Notes: a model not told the origin generated them from the sequence alone. 64,000 nt of DNA from GWE2-40-63 sp050179685 (GCA_050179685.1 JBFXEW010000004.1:124001-188000); one strand, 5' to 3'. Positions 1-9,163 are shown, counted from the stretch's first letter. Program-made: numbers and translations.

Positions 1-276
1 TTTATGGGGCAAACTACGGCTTTTAATAAAGAGCTTATTAAGCCCAATGTACTGGTGATGGGAGAGTTTAAATCGGCAGGCGAAGCCAGGTATGTACATG
101 GCGAACTGGAACAGGGTACCTGGACCTTTTACGGTGGACACGATCCGGAAGATTACCGGCATTTTGTTGGCGATGAACCTACCAACCTCGATTTGCATCC
201 GAATTCGCCAGGTTACCGCTTAATACTGAATAACGTACTTTTTCCGGCTGCAAAAAAGAAAAAACTTAAAACCTGA
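1..276 (+). CDS. C-terminal part of a conserved Bacteroidota protein (partial at window edge)
   Basis: The frame is open from the first base and ends at TGA 274-276, so only about 91 C-terminal residues are visible. They include GEARYVHGEL, a Gly-Gly-His-Asp-Pro-Glu run and a lysine-rich end (AAKKKKLKT). From memory this resembles the conserved tail of Bacteroidota proteins often labelled 'asparagine synthetase B'; that label is inherited annotation and no catalytic motif is visible here. The first ATG at 4 is unlikely to be the true start, because conserved sequence would be expected further upstream. The function is not established from this fragment. Confidence 0.55.
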   Translation, partial: FMGQTTAFNKELIKPNVLVMGEFKSAGEARYVHGELEQGTWTFYGGHDPEDYRHFVGDEPTNLDLHPNSPGYRLILNNVLFPAAKKKKLKT

Positions 277-376
277 TTCACTGGCTGAAAAGTTAGCGTT
301 TCCCGATCCATCCGAAAAGATAATTTTATAAGCACCCATTCACAAACGTTTAAAGCCCCGGAAAAAAAGGGAGTCG

Positions 377-700
377 ATCACAAGTGTTAATTGCTCGCCC
401 AAAATATTTTTGAGCAAATCACAAGTATTATTTGGTTGCCAAATCTTTTGGTGGAGTAGATCACAAGTATTATTTGCTTGCCCAAAAATTTTTTGAGCAA
501 ATCACAAATATTATTTGCTTGCCCAAACATTTGGTGGAGCAAATCACAAGTGTTAATTGCTCGCCCAAAATATTTTTGAGCAAATCACAAGTGTTAATTG
601 CCTGCCCAAGCTTTTGGTGGAGCTTCTAACAAATGTTAATGGCTCCGCCAACGGAAAAGGAACCAGTTAACAAATATTAATTCATGTTGTTTGGTTAACG
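377..700. repeat. Degenerate 41/42-bp tandem array with an 83-bp higher-order period
   Basis: Seven full units start at 377, 418, 460, 501, 543, 584 and 626, followed by a decayed eighth from 667. Lengths alternate 41, 42, 41, 42, 41, 42, 41. Odd units 1, 3 and 5 carry TTTTTGAGCAA and even units carry TTTGGTGGAG, so the real period is an 83-bp dimer. Units 377-417 and 543-583 are identical. Odd units contain the inverted pair TTGCTC/GAGCAA around an AAAATATTTT palindrome. An 83-bp period is not a multiple of 3, so it is not a peptide repeat. The flanks (277-376 and 701-906) show no supportable gene. Confidence 0.85.
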
Positions 701-906
701 AAAATCATCCCATTAAACCCCACAAGACAATCTTTGGTCCGTTGGAACAGAGTAGGTAATTCCATGGCCGCAGAGCGGTTCCGGTTTTGGATGGCGGAGA
801 ATGAAATAGGCTTAATTAATCGACCCTGAACCCTAATGTATAAAAAAGAAATTGTCCCAAAAGTAATGCGCATTTACCAAAAACATATAAGATGCAAGTA
901 AGCTTC

Positions 907-948
907 AAAAGAGGAACGCTCCTGTCTGACCGGCTGACAGGAGCGTTC
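907..948 (-). terminator. Intrinsic terminator-like hairpin after korAB
   Basis: A perfect 13-bp stem (914-926 with 936-948, GAACGCTCCTGTC and its complement) encloses a 9-nt loop. Read on the minus strand it is followed by CTCTTTT, a short U tract. It lies about 75 nt past the korB stop, so it probably ends the kor transcript. The T run is short, so efficiency is uncertain. Confidence 0.65.
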
Positions 949-1023
949 TATCCCATTTAATTTGAAAGTAGAAGGTTTAAATCTTCTGCTTTTTAGACCC
1001 CTTTTTTATGTTCTTTAAATCAG

Positions 1024-2043
1024 TTATTTTATTTCCCAGGTGTTGCCTGTGGTAAGCAAATCGGTCATATTTTTAATTTTAGCCGATTGTTTAACCTGTT
1101 TAATCTGATTTGTCATGTTGTCGTCGTAAGTAGGTGCATTTACTGAACGGATAACACCCAATGCAACCGGAAATTCAGGATAGCGCATATTTGCCAGTAA
1201 AAGGTGTATTCCCGGGTTCAGTTCGTATGCGTCGTGAACCAACAAATCATCAATGGTATATTTTCCGTCGTTCAGGTTAACAATTTTAAGCTTAAGCCCA
1301 TCGAGAATAATACCTTTATCGCGGTTTTTACCAAAAATCATGGGTTCGCCATGTTTCAGAACTATGGTACGCTCATCTTTTTCTTCTTTATCAACTAAAG
1401 CAGCATGAGCCCCATCGTTATAAATTACACAATTCTGCAAAACTTCAACCACCGAGGTTCCTTTGTGTTTTGCCGCTTCAACATAAATTTCGGTCGATAG
1501 TTTTATGTTGATGTCAATGGTCCGGGCAAAAAACTTACCCTGGGCACCAATTACCAGTTCACCTGGATGAAATGGAGGCTCAATGGTTCCATAAGGCGAT
1601 GTTTTAGTTATAGAGCCGGTAGGCGAAGTAGGTGAATACTGACCTTTGGTTAATCCGTAAATCTCATTATTGAATAGAATCAGGTTGATATCTAAATTTC
1701 GACGGATGGTGTGAATAAAATGGTTTCCACCAATGGCCATGGCATCGCCGTCGCCGGTAATCTGCCAAACACTTAAATCGGGATTGGCAACTTTTACACC
1801 AGAAGCAATAGCAGCACCCCTTCCATGAATGGTATGAAATCCATAGGTATTCATGTAGTAGGGAAAGCGCGAGGAACATCCAATTCCTGAAATTACTGCA
1901 ACTTTTTCGCGTGGCAATTCCAGTTCAGCCATAGCTTTTTGGATGGAATTCAAAATGGCATGGTCGCCACAACCCGGGCACCATCTGATTTCCTGATCGC
2001 TTTTGAAGTCTTTTGGGGTTAATTTATAAGTTACTTCAGCCAT
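1024..2043 (-). CDS. korB: 2-oxoglutarate:ferredoxin oxidoreductase, beta subunit
   Basis: This is the thiamine-pyrophosphate subunit of a 2-oxoacid:ferredoxin oxidoreductase, which interconverts 2-oxoglutarate and succinyl-CoA with ferredoxin in the cytoplasm. The cluster-binding cysteines typical of the family are visible: C22 and C25 in CPGCGDH, C56 in GIGCSSRF, and a distal C205. The TPP motif is GDG at 97-99 with the paired NN at 125-126. At 339 aa it has the usual length. The ATG lies 2 nt after the korA stop, so the two subunits are surely co-translated. The 2-oxoglutarate assignment over other 2-oxoacids comes from resemblance to Bacteroidota KorB and is not proven by a residue here. 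Confidence 0.9.
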   Translation of the reverse strand: MAEVTYKLTPKDFKSDQEIRWCPGCGDHAILNSIQKAMAELELPREKVAVISGIGCSSRFPYYMNTYGFHTIHGRGAAIASGVKVANPDLSVWQITGDGDAMAIGGNHFIHTIRRNLDINLILFNNEIYGLTKGQYSPTSPTGSITKTSPYGTIEPPFHPGELVIGAQGKFFARTIDINIKLSTEIYVEAAKHKGTSVVEVLQNCVIYNDGAHAALVDKEEKDERTIVLKHGEPMIFGKNRDKGIILDGLKLKIVNLNDGKYTIDDLLVHDAYELNPGIHLLLANMRYPEFPVALGVIRSVNAPTYDDNMTNQIKQVKQSAKIKNMTDLLTTGNTWEIK

Positions 2044-2045
2044 AA

Positions 2046-3890
2046 TTACAATTCCTCCAATAGTTTAGTAAAGGTATCTTTAAGTTCAACCACAGTAAAG
2101 GGTTGTCCTTGCATTTTATTATATTTTTCGCAGGTAAATCCGTCCACATTAACCTTTAAATGGTCGGCCAACTGACCCAGGTTCAGCTCACAAACAATTT
2201 TCTTTTTGTATTGCGACAGCACTTCGCTTGTGTTTTTTGGTAAGGGCCATAAGTAATGGAAATGAACAAAAGCTATTTTTTTATGCTCTTTCCGTATTTG
2301 CTTAACAGCAGAATAAATATGTCCAAAAGTTCCTCCCCAGCCAATTACCAAAAGGTCAGCGTCTTTATCACCGAGTATTTCGAGTTCGGGAATATGGTCG
2401 GCTATTTTTTTGATTTTTTGATCGCGAAGTTCAGTCATTACTTCATGATTTTTTGGAACATAAGAAACGGTTCCGGTAAGATCCATTTTCTCAAGACCGC
2501 CAATTCGGTGTTCCAGTCCAGGCATTCCGGGTATTGCCCATTTTCTTACCAAAGTTTCCTTATCGCGCAGGTAAGGTAAATAATCGGTATCGTTCGGATT
2601 GGCCATGGGAACTTTAATTTCCGGAAGATCCTCCATTTTTGGTAAACGCCAGGGTTCTGAACCATTGGCCAGAAATCCGTCGGTTAATAGAATTACCGGA
2701 GTCATGTGCTCCAGGGCAATTTTACAGGCCATAAATGCATAATTGAAACAATTTGATGGCGTACTTGCAGCCATAACCACCAGGGGAGCTTCACCGCTTC
2801 GTCCGTGCAGAGCCTGTAATAAATCGGATTGTTCGGTTTTGGTTGGCAACCCGGTTGATGGTCCGCCCCTTTGAACGTTTACAATTACCAGTGGCAATTC
2901 AGTCATTACAGCTAAACCCGAAGCTTCAGTTTTTAAAGCCAAACCAGGTCCTGAGGTGGTGGTAACCGCTAAATTTCCGGCAAAGGCAGCTCCAATAGCT
3001 GTTGAGATTCCGGCAATTTCGTCTTCGGCCTGAAAAGTTTTAACTCCCAGGTCGCGACGTGCAGCTAATTCCTGTAGAATTTCGGTAGCCGGAGTAATGG
3101 GATAGGAGCCGCAAAACAGGTTTAAGTTCGATTTTTCGGCACCGGCAATCAGGCCCCATGCTGTAGCAGTGTTTCCACTTATATTGCGATAGGTTCCCGG
3201 AGTAATTTTAGCAGGCGCTACTTTATAGTTTCTTGGGAGCGCCTCAATGGTTTCGGCAAAGTTGAAACCTGCACGTAAAACTTTTTTGTTCGCTTCAACA
3301 ACTACAGGAACTTTTTTGAATTTATCTTCAAAAAACTTTTCGGTGTAGGATAAAGGGCGATCGAACAACCAATAAACAATACCCAGGGCGAACATATTTT
3401 TAGTTCGCATGATGCTTTTTTGGTCCAGCTGAAATTCGGCTAAAGCTTCTTTGGTAAGTTCTGAAATGGGCGCTTCAATAAAATTGTAGTCTCTTTTGTA
3501 CAAAGCAATTGGATTGCTGTCGTAGCCGGCACGGGCTATATTTTTTTCGGTAAAAGCGTCGATATTTACAATAATGGTTCCTCCCTTTTTTACCCAATCG
3601 AGATTGGCTTTTAATGCCGCGGGATTCATTGCAACCAGCACATCGGCGTAATCACCCGGAGTGTTGATTTCCGATGCACCAAAATGTAATTGAAAACCTG
3701 AAACACCACCAACGGTTCCTTGCGGTGCTCTAATCTCTGCCGGATAATCGGGAAAAGTTGACACATCGTTTCCAAATAAAGCCGATGTGTTAGAAAATTG
3801 GGTACCTGTAAGCTGCATACCATCTCCGGAATCACCGGAGAATCGGATAACTACTTCATCTTTTTCAAGTGTAACTGCCTTTTTGCTCAT
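2046..3890 (-). CDS. korA: 2-oxoglutarate:ferredoxin oxidoreductase, fused gamma-alpha subunit
   Basis: This is a 614-aa fusion. Residues 1 to about 190 are the gamma domain (RFSGDSGDGMQLTG near the start), and from about 200 onward the alpha domain carries the YPITPATEI signature of the TPP/CoA-partner fold. The gamma-alpha fusion is common for KorA in Bacteroidota. It forms the enzyme with KorB, encoded 2 nt downstream, and feeds reduced ferredoxin to metabolism, which fits an anaerobe or microaerobe. The ATG at 3890 gives the expected N-terminus MSKKAVTLEKDEV. The upstream 200 bp is shared with the divergent carbonic anhydrase gene; I could not find a convincing promoter for this side. Confidence 0.9.
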   Translation of the reverse strand: MSKKAVTLEKDEVVIRFSGDSGDGMQLTGTQFSNTSALFGNDVSTFPDYPAEIRAPQGTVGGVSGFQLHFGASEINTPGDYADVLVAMNPAALKANLDWVKKGGTIIVNIDAFTEKNIARAGYDSNPIALYKRDYNFIEAPISELTKEALAEFQLDQKSIMRTKNMFALGIVYWLFDRPLSYTEKFFEDKFKKVPVVVEANKKVLRAGFNFAETIEALPRNYKVAPAKITPGTYRNISGNTATAWGLIAGAEKSNLNLFCGSYPITPATEILQELAARRDLGVKTFQAEDEIAGISTAIGAAFAGNLAVTTTSGPGLALKTEASGLAVMTELPLVIVNVQRGGPSTGLPTKTEQSDLLQALHGRSGEAPLVVMAASTPSNCFNYAFMACKIALEHMTPVILLTDGFLANGSEPWRLPKMEDLPEIKVPMANPNDTDYLPYLRDKETLVRKWAIPGMPGLEHRIGGLEKMDLTGTVSYVPKNHEVMTELRDQKIKKIADHIPELEILGDKDADLLVIGWGGTFGHIYSAVKQIRKEHKKIAFVHFHYLWPLPKNTSEVLSQYKKKIVCELNLGQLADHLKVNVDGFTCEKYNKMQGQPFTVVELKDTFTKLLEEL

Positions 3891-4037
3891 GGTAACATGT
3901 AATAAATTTTTAACAATTTTTATTGAACAAAGTAAGTCAAAAAATGGTTACCTTCTTCGTGTTTATATTGTAGAACATACCTAATATTAGCTTTTGAAAA
4001 ACACGCTATTTTTCAGGACTTCACAATAAAATATTAC

Positions 4038-4045
4038 TATGTTTG
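4038..4045 (+). promoter_or_regulatory. Bacteroidota -7 promoter element for the carbonic anhydrase gene
   Basis: TATGTTTG matches the Bacteroidota TAnnTTTG consensus exactly, 48 nt before the ATG at 4094. No good TTG -33 element is visible at the right distance. A weaker look-alike, CATATTTG, lies closer to the start. Confidence 0.45.
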
Positions 4046-4093
4046 TAATTACATTAGGAACATTCTGTTAAATAGGATATCATATTTGTAATC

Positions 4094-4612
4094 ATGGCTT
4101 TAATAAAGAAAGTTCGGGGTTTTACACCGGTATTTGGCAGCGATTGTTATTTTGCCGAGAATGCAACCATTGTGGGCGATGTAATTATGGGCGACGAATG
4201 CAGTGTTTGGTTTAATACCGTGCTGCGAGGCGATGTAAATTCCATTCGAATCGGGAACCGGGTAAATATTCAGGATGGTGCGGTTTTGCATACACTTTAT
4301 CAAAAATCGGTAATCGAGATTGGCGATAATGTTTCCATCGGGCATAATGCAACCATTCATGGGGCAACCATTAAAAACAATGTACTTATTGGCATTGGTG
4401 CAACGGTACTCGATCATGCTGTGATTCACGAAAATTCTATAATTGCTGCAAATGCTTTGGTTTTAAGCAATACGGTTGTCGAACCCAATAGTGTTTATGC
4501 CGGAATTCCCGCAAAAAAAGTAAAAGACATTGAACCGGAGCAAACCCGGGAGATGATTCACAAAATAGCGAACAATTATAAGATGTACGCCAGTTGGTAT
4601 AAGGAGGAGTAG
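4094..4612 (+). CDS. Gamma-class carbonic anhydrase / YrdA-like hexapeptide-repeat protein
   Basis: This is a left-handed beta-helix protein of 172 aa built from hexapeptide repeats. The gamma-carbonic anhydrase zinc triad is in place as H66 (AVLHTLY), H84 and H89 (IGHNATIH), and the conserved Arg/Asp pair occurs in LRGDVN (R45, D47). Such proteins are cytoplasmic trimers; family members range from active CO2 hydratases to inactive homologues, so activity is only plausible. It stands alone on the plus strand, divergent from korA, and its stop codon (4610-4612) directly abuts the murI stop (4613-4615) on the other strand. Confidence 0.85.
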   Translation: MALIKKVRGFTPVFGSDCYFAENATIVGDVIMGDECSVWFNTVLRGDVNSIRIGNRVNIQDGAVLHTLYQKSVIEIGDNVSIGHNATIHGATIKNNVLIGIGATVLDHAVIHENSIIAANALVLSNTVVEPNSVYAGIPAKKVKDIEPEQTREMIHKIANNYKMYASWYKEE

Positions 4613-5398
4613 CTAAATTACCGCAGTACGAATTGTTTTTCCCGTAAGTTTTTCAATTAACTGATCGATTGTTTGGGTATCACCCGATGAAAAGAATTGA
4701 TAGTTTCCCTGAGCGTTTTGCGTATTCTCAAGTTGATTAGCTAAGAGTAAGTTTTTAGTTCTTTCGGCTATTGCCGGTGCCGGATCGATTATTTGAATAG
4801 TTCCGGGAATTATTTGCTTAATGGCGGGTATTAAAAACGGATAATGGGTGCATCCCAAAACAATTTGGTCGGCATTGGCCTCAATCATCGGAGTCAGGTA
4901 TTTTTTAAGCAGACAAAAAGCTTCCGTAGATTCTGTTTGGTTCGATTCTACCAGTTCAACCAATCCTTCGCCAATCTGAATAAGTTGATCAACATGTTGT
5001 GCATATTTCTCGCTGGTTTGTTTGAACAGGCGGCCTTCAAAAGTTCCTTTGGTGGCCAGTATACCAATTTTTCCCGTATGGGTGTTTTCTGCTGCAGGTT
5101 TTACAGCGGGTTCCATTCCAACAAAAGGCACGTCGAATTTTTGGCGCAAAACCTCAATGGCCGATGCGGTAGCTGTATTACAGGCTACAATTATGAGTTT
5201 GCTGTTTTTTGATAAAAGGAATTCGGTATTCTTTACCGATAAATCGATGATTTCTTCCGGCGATTTTGGTCCGTAGGGGCAGTTTAAGCTATCGGCCAGG
5301 TAAATAATATCTTCCGTTGGCAGTAGTTTGGAAACCTTGTCCCAAACCGATAAACCGCCTACACCAGAATCGAATATGCCAATAGGGTTATTGTTCAT
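4613..5398 (-). CDS. murI: Glutamate racemase
   Basis: MurI converts L-glutamate to D-glutamate for peptidoglycan. The family signatures are present: IGIFDSGVGG at the N-terminus (substrate-binding Asp-Ser) and the two catalytic cysteines in VACNTATA (C73) and LGCTHYPF (C183). I chose ATG at 5398 (261 aa, MNNNPIGIFD). The frame continues upstream to a TTG at 5413, but that codon sits inside the U tract of a terminator hairpin and would add an unusual MFFDS extension. The gene is the last of the long minus-strand envelope cluster, and expression probably depends on read-through of that hairpin or on a promoter inside skp. Confidence 0.93.
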   Translation of the reverse strand: MNNNPIGIFDSGVGGLSVWDKVSKLLPTEDIIYLADSLNCPYGPKSPEEIIDLSVKNTEFLLSKNSKLIIVACNTATASAIEVLRQKFDVPFVGMEPAVKPAAENTHTGKIGILATKGTFEGRLFKQTSEKYAQHVDQLIQIGEGLVELVESNQTESTEAFCLLKKYLTPMIEANADQIVLGCTHYPFLIPAIKQIIPGTIQIIDPAPAIAERTKNLLLANQLENTQNAQGNYQFFSSGDTQTIDQLIEKLTGKTIRTAVI

Positions 5399-5403
5399 GC
5401 TAT

Positions 5404-5438
5404 CAAAAAACAAAGACCATCAACAGTAATTGATGGCC
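5404..5438 (-). terminator. Intrinsic terminator between skp and murI
   Basis: On the minus strand a 9-bp stem with one G-U pair (5430-5438 with 5415-5423) and a 6-nt loop is followed by UUUGUUUUUU (5414-5405). The U tract ends 6 nt before the murI ATG, so it separates murI from the genes upstream of it. Confidence 0.75.
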
Positions 5439-5461
5439 TTGTTAATTGTATTATTATATTT

Positions 5462-5980
5462 TTATTGAATTCCAAGTTTTGCTTTTACCAAAGGTAAAAT
5501 ATCGATGCTGGCATCCGAAAAATGAAGGATTACACCGGTACCCACATCAAAAACATAAGTAAAGCCTTGTTCTTCGGCAACTTCCTGAATTGCTGTACGT
5601 GCCTGCATAATGATGGGCTGAAGTAATTCATTTTCTTTTTGAGCCAAATCCTGTTGTGCTGTTTGTTGAAAATTCTGGATGCGTTGCTGCATCTCACCCA
5701 ATTCAGCTTCTTTGGTTTGGCGAATCAGGTTCGACATGGAATCGGCATTGGCAACATAGTCCTGGTATTTTCTTTCGAACTCAGTTTGCATTCCGCTAAG
5801 GGTGCTTTCCAATTGTTTGGCATATTTTTCAAGATCCACTTTGGCTTTCTCGCGCTGTGGCATTTGTGAAAGAAGCTGGTTTGAATCGATATGTCCGAAT
5901 TTATATTGTGTTTGAGCCTGCATGCTGTTCGAAAAGCTTACTGCCAAAACAAGTACGGCTATTGCTATTAATTTTCTCAT
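5462..5980 (-). CDS. skp: Skp/OmpH-family periplasmic chaperone (second copy)
   Basis: This 172-aa protein has a signal peptide (MRKLIAIAVLVLAVSFSNS, cut near AQA) and a central, charged, alpha-helical segment at about 45-130 typical of the Skp tentacles (for example EFERKYQDYV). Skp trimers hold unfolded outer-membrane proteins in the periplasm and hand them to BamA. It is the second of two adjacent skp paralogues downstream of bamA, 55 nt after the first, which is a common Bacteroidota arrangement. An intrinsic terminator follows its stop, so the bam-skp transcript probably ends here. Confidence 0.88.
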   Translation of the reverse strand: MRKLIAIAVLVLAVSFSNSMQAQTQYKFGHIDSNQLLSQMPQREKAKVDLEKYAKQLESTLSGMQTEFERKYQDYVANADSMSNLIRQTKEAELGEMQQRIQNFQQTAQQDLAQKENELLQPIIMQARTAIQEVAEEQGFTYVFDVGTGVILHFSDASIDILPLVKAKLGIQ

Positions 5981-6035
5981 CTGTTTTTAATATTAAAAAA
6001 TGGTTTTATTTAAAATGCGAAAGCAAAGATATAAA

Positions 6036-6548
6036 TTAATTCTTAAATCCGAGTTTTTCAAGCACCTCGTCGCTTTTGTCGTATTTTGGGTCGGAGAATA
6101 ACATGCTGGCTCCTCCGGCGGCATCGAAAATAACGGCATAGTTACCTTCGGTGGCAATCTCTTTTACGGCATTAAAAATGTCGTTCTGGATGGGTTCAAT
6201 CAGTTCCTTTCTTTTTTTGAATAAATCGCCTTCAGGTCCAAAATATTTTCGCTGCAGATCTTTTACTTCGCGTTCTTTCTGAATAATTTCTTCTTCACGT
6301 TGCATTTTCATTTCTTCAGTAAGTAAAACTTTTTCAGCCTGATACTCTTTGTATAGTTTTTCTATGTCAGCGTATTTGGCTTCAATTTCACTTTGCCAGT
6401 CTTTACTCATTATGTCAATCTGGTCTTGTGCCGACTCATATGTAGGAATACTATTCAGAATATAATCGGTGTCGACAAAGGCAAATTTCTGAGCACTTAG
6501 CATAAAACTCATGCTAAATAGTAAAACAAATAAGGTTACCTTTTTCAT
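6036..6548 (-). CDS. skp: Skp/OmpH-family periplasmic chaperone (first copy)
   Basis: This is a 170-aa secreted protein with a signal peptide (MKKVTLFVLLFSMSFMLSAQ) followed by the Skp fold: a short beta segment (KFAFVDTDYILNSIP), a long coiled-coil of Glu/Lys-rich helices at about 40-125, and a return beta segment ending in YAVIFDAAGG. It lies 20 nt downstream of bamA in the same orientation, so it is very likely co-transcribed and serves the same outer-membrane protein assembly route. It is clearly a paralogue of the next gene but only distantly similar in sequence, suggesting an old duplication and possibly different client sets. Confidence 0.88.
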   Translation of the reverse strand: MKKVTLFVLLFSMSFMLSAQKFAFVDTDYILNSIPTYESAQDQIDIMSKDWQSEIEAKYADIEKLYKEYQAEKVLLTEEMKMQREEEIIQKEREVKDLQRKYFGPEGDLFKKRKELIEPIQNDIFNAVKEIATEGNYAVIFDAAGGASMLFSDPKYDKSDEVLEKLGFKN

Positions 6549-6568
6549 AATGCGTTATTTTTAGTGGT

Positions 6569-9163
6569 TTAAAACTGTTGTCCAATGGTAAAGGCAAACT
6601 GGCCTTTGTGGTGTTCGGTACCGTTAATGTCGTAAACCGGATCGAAACCATATCCATAATCAATTCCCAACATACCGAACATAGGCAGCCAGAATCTTAA
6701 TCCGACACCTGCTGAACGATAAACTGAGAACGGGTTCATTTCTTCAATTTCGTGCCATGAATTACCGGCTTCAAAGAAAGCCAGGGCATAGATGGTTGCC
6801 GATGGATTTAATGTTAAGGGATACCTGAGTTCCAATGTGAATTTGTCGTAAACATTGGCTTGTGGACTAGCGGTAAGCGAACCCCGGTTATTGCTTCCGT
6901 TATCGTAACCACGCAAAGGAATTACATCGGTTCCATAGTAATAGTTGAAACCCGACATACCGTCGCCACCCAACTGGAAGGTTTCAAAAGGTGAATATCC
7001 CAAACTTTTATTGTAGGTTCCTAAATATCCGAATTCTATATTGGTGCGTAATACCAGTTTGTTTACAATTTGGGTGTACCATTCCGATTTAAACTTCCAT
7101 TTATGGTATTCAATAAATTTATATCGCTTGGCATTTGTTTGATCCTTGATTTTTTCATCAACTACTTGTTGTTTCGACATGTTTGGAATCTCCCCATCGT
7201 ACGAAGAGTTTTCGATGGCTTTTAATTCCAGTGCACTCAGTTCCCAGAAATTATCGGGTTTAAACCACGAATAAGGTGGTGTAACCTGCAGGGTTAGCGA
7301 AATGTTTGAACCACTCCGTGGATACAAAGGCTGGTCGACCGAATTCCGGCCAAAAGCTGTGGTAAAGTTAAAGTTGTGCGAGGTTCCGTCTTTAAATTCA
7401 AAATAGTAGTCAAAGTCGTTCAGCTTGTAACGCTGATAACTCAATTCGTTGTATAGGGTAAAATAGTTATCGGGCCAGTTTAAACGACGTCCCAAACCAA
7501 CCGACATTCCGGAAACTTTCATGTTTTGATCGGTAGCTCCGGTCCACATATTTCCTAAAGTTCGTACCGAGTGATAAGCTGATATTGACAACGAATTGGG
7601 TTTTTTACCACCCAACCAGGGTTCAACAAACGATAAACTGTACGACTGATAAAATTTACCGTTGGTTTGCCCGCGTATCGATAATTTTTGGCCATCGCCT
7701 GTGGGAAGCGGACTGTACGAATCCAAATCAAAAATATTCTTAATACTGAAGTTGTTAAAAGTTAAGCCAATGGTACCAATAACCATTCCGCCACCCCAAC
7801 CTCCAGAAAGCTCAATTTGGTCCGATGCGCGTTCTTCAACAACGTATTCAATATCAACGGTTCCATTGGCCGGATCGGGAACGGGTTTCACATCCAGTTT
7901 TTCCGGATCGAAATAGCCCAGATTGGCTAATTCACGATTGGTACGGATAATATCGGCACGACTGAATAATTCGCCGGGTTTGGTGCGAATCTCGCGACGA
8001 ACTACATGTTCGTTGGTTCGTGTGTTTCCGGTTATTATAATTTTATTGATAGTTGCCTGTTTTCCTTCGTAAATGCGTATCTCCAAATCGATAGAGTCGT
8101 TTTCAACCTGTACTTCGACAGGAACTGCCGAGAAAAATAAGTATCCACGGTCGAGGTAAAGCGACGAAACAGCATCTTCATCGCCAAATAAACGTTTGTC
8201 GAGTACACTTTGGTCAAAAACATCGCCTTTTTGAATTTTTAATTCGTAATCGAGCAGTTCGTTCGGATATTTTGAATTACCGACCCAGCTAACGTTTCGG
8301 ACAAAATATTGATTCCCTTCGTTAATTTTTAAATAGAGGTTTAAGGTTTTTTCGTCGTGTTTGTAAACCGAGTCAATCTCAACGGAAGCATCGCGATACC
8401 CTTTTTCGTTGTATTTGGCAATAATTTTTGCCTTGTCTTCTTCGTAAGTACTCTCAATGTATTTCGACGATTTAAAAATGTTGTACCAGGTTTTTCGCTT
8501 GGTATCTTTCATAGCCCGTCGGAGTTTTGAATCGGGAAACACTTCGTTACCTTCGAAATATATTTCGTTAATTTTTATCCGGTCATTCTTTTCCACGTTA
8601 ATGGTTAAATTAACTGAATTGGGCATTAACGAGTCTTCTTCCTGAAGTATTGAAACCTCGGTATTGTAAAAACCTTTATCGATATAGAATTTTTTGATTC
8701 GCGACTTGGCTACGTTCAGTAAATCGTCGGTAACCTGGCTGCCACGTACCATTTTCAGTTCGTCGCGCAAATCGTCGGTTTCGGCTTTTGATACGCCGTT
8801 AAAAGTAAATTTCGACAAGCGGGGACGTTCTTTCAGGTAAATGTCGAGATAAATAAGGTTCCCTTCAATTTTTGTGACACTGATTTCCACATCGCCAAAA
8901 AGGCCATGTTTCCATAACTTATTAATGGCTTTGGTAATCTCGTCGCCCGGAACCTCAATGGTTTCGCCAACTTTCAAACCTGAAAGGTGTACGAGAACAT
9001 TTTGGTCGAGGTACTTTATTCCGGATATGCTTATGCCGCCAATCTCATACGTTTTAGGTTTAGCGTAATCAATTTTTGCTATTCGGGATTCTATGTTTTC
9101 TTGTGAAAGTAATAGGAGGCTGGTAAAGGTGGTTAAAACTAAGGTTAAAAGCGTTCTTCTCAT
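6569..9163 (-). CDS. bamA: Outer membrane protein assembly factor BamA
   Basis: This is the central beta-barrel insertase of the outer membrane. The 864-aa protein has a signal peptide (1 to about 20), a series of POTRA domains at about 25-440 (recurring patterns such as FTFNGVSKAETDDLRDEL and IIITGNTRTNEHVVRREI), and a C-terminal 16-strand barrel of the D15 family ending in Phe (FTIGQQF), the beta-signal. It has the usual length for Bacteroidota BamA, which carries long barrel loops. It follows uppS by 38 nt and precedes two skp genes, a conserved outer-membrane biogenesis order. ATG 9163 gives a normal signal peptide. Confidence 0.95.
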   Translation of the reverse strand: MRRTLLTLVLTTFTSLLLLSQENIESRIAKIDYAKPKTYEIGGISISGIKYLDQNVLVHLSGLKVGETIEVPGDEITKAINKLWKHGLFGDVEISVTKIEGNLIYLDIYLKERPRLSKFTFNGVSKAETDDLRDELKMVRGSQVTDDLLNVAKSRIKKFYIDKGFYNTEVSILQEEDSLMPNSVNLTINVEKNDRIKINEIYFEGNEVFPDSKLRRAMKDTKRKTWYNIFKSSKYIESTYEEDKAKIIAKYNEKGYRDASVEIDSVYKHDEKTLNLYLKINEGNQYFVRNVSWVGNSKYPNELLDYELKIQKGDVFDQSVLDKRLFGDEDAVSSLYLDRGYLFFSAVPVEVQVENDSIDLEIRIYEGKQATINKIIITGNTRTNEHVVRREIRTKPGELFSRADIIRTNRELANLGYFDPEKLDVKPVPDPANGTVDIEYVVEERASDQIELSGGWGGGMVIGTIGLTFNNFSIKNIFDLDSYSPLPTGDGQKLSIRGQTNGKFYQSYSLSFVEPWLGGKKPNSLSISAYHSVRTLGNMWTGATDQNMKVSGMSVGLGRRLNWPDNYFTLYNELSYQRYKLNDFDYYFEFKDGTSHNFNFTTAFGRNSVDQPLYPRSGSNISLTLQVTPPYSWFKPDNFWELSALELKAIENSSYDGEIPNMSKQQVVDEKIKDQTNAKRYKFIEYHKWKFKSEWYTQIVNKLVLRTNIEFGYLGTYNKSLGYSPFETFQLGGDGMSGFNYYYGTDVIPLRGYDNGSNNRGSLTASPQANVYDKFTLELRYPLTLNPSATIYALAFFEAGNSWHEIEEMNPFSVYRSAGVGLRFWLPMFGMLGIDYGYGFDPVYDINGTEHHKGQFAFTIGQQF

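Noticed and set aside
432..629. Open frame within the 41/42-bp array
   Set aside because: It merely reads through the repeat; the 83-bp period shifts frame between dimers, so the peptide does not repeat, and there is no homology or start context.
377..700. CRISPR array
   Set aside because: Units are contiguous without unique spacers, and no cas genes are nearby.
682..873. 63-codon minus-strand open frame after the array
   Set aside because: No recognisable domain, no promoter or ribosome site; composition looks like chance.
2256..2579. 107-codon plus-strand frame inside korA
   Set aside because: Antisense shadow of korA with no independent support.
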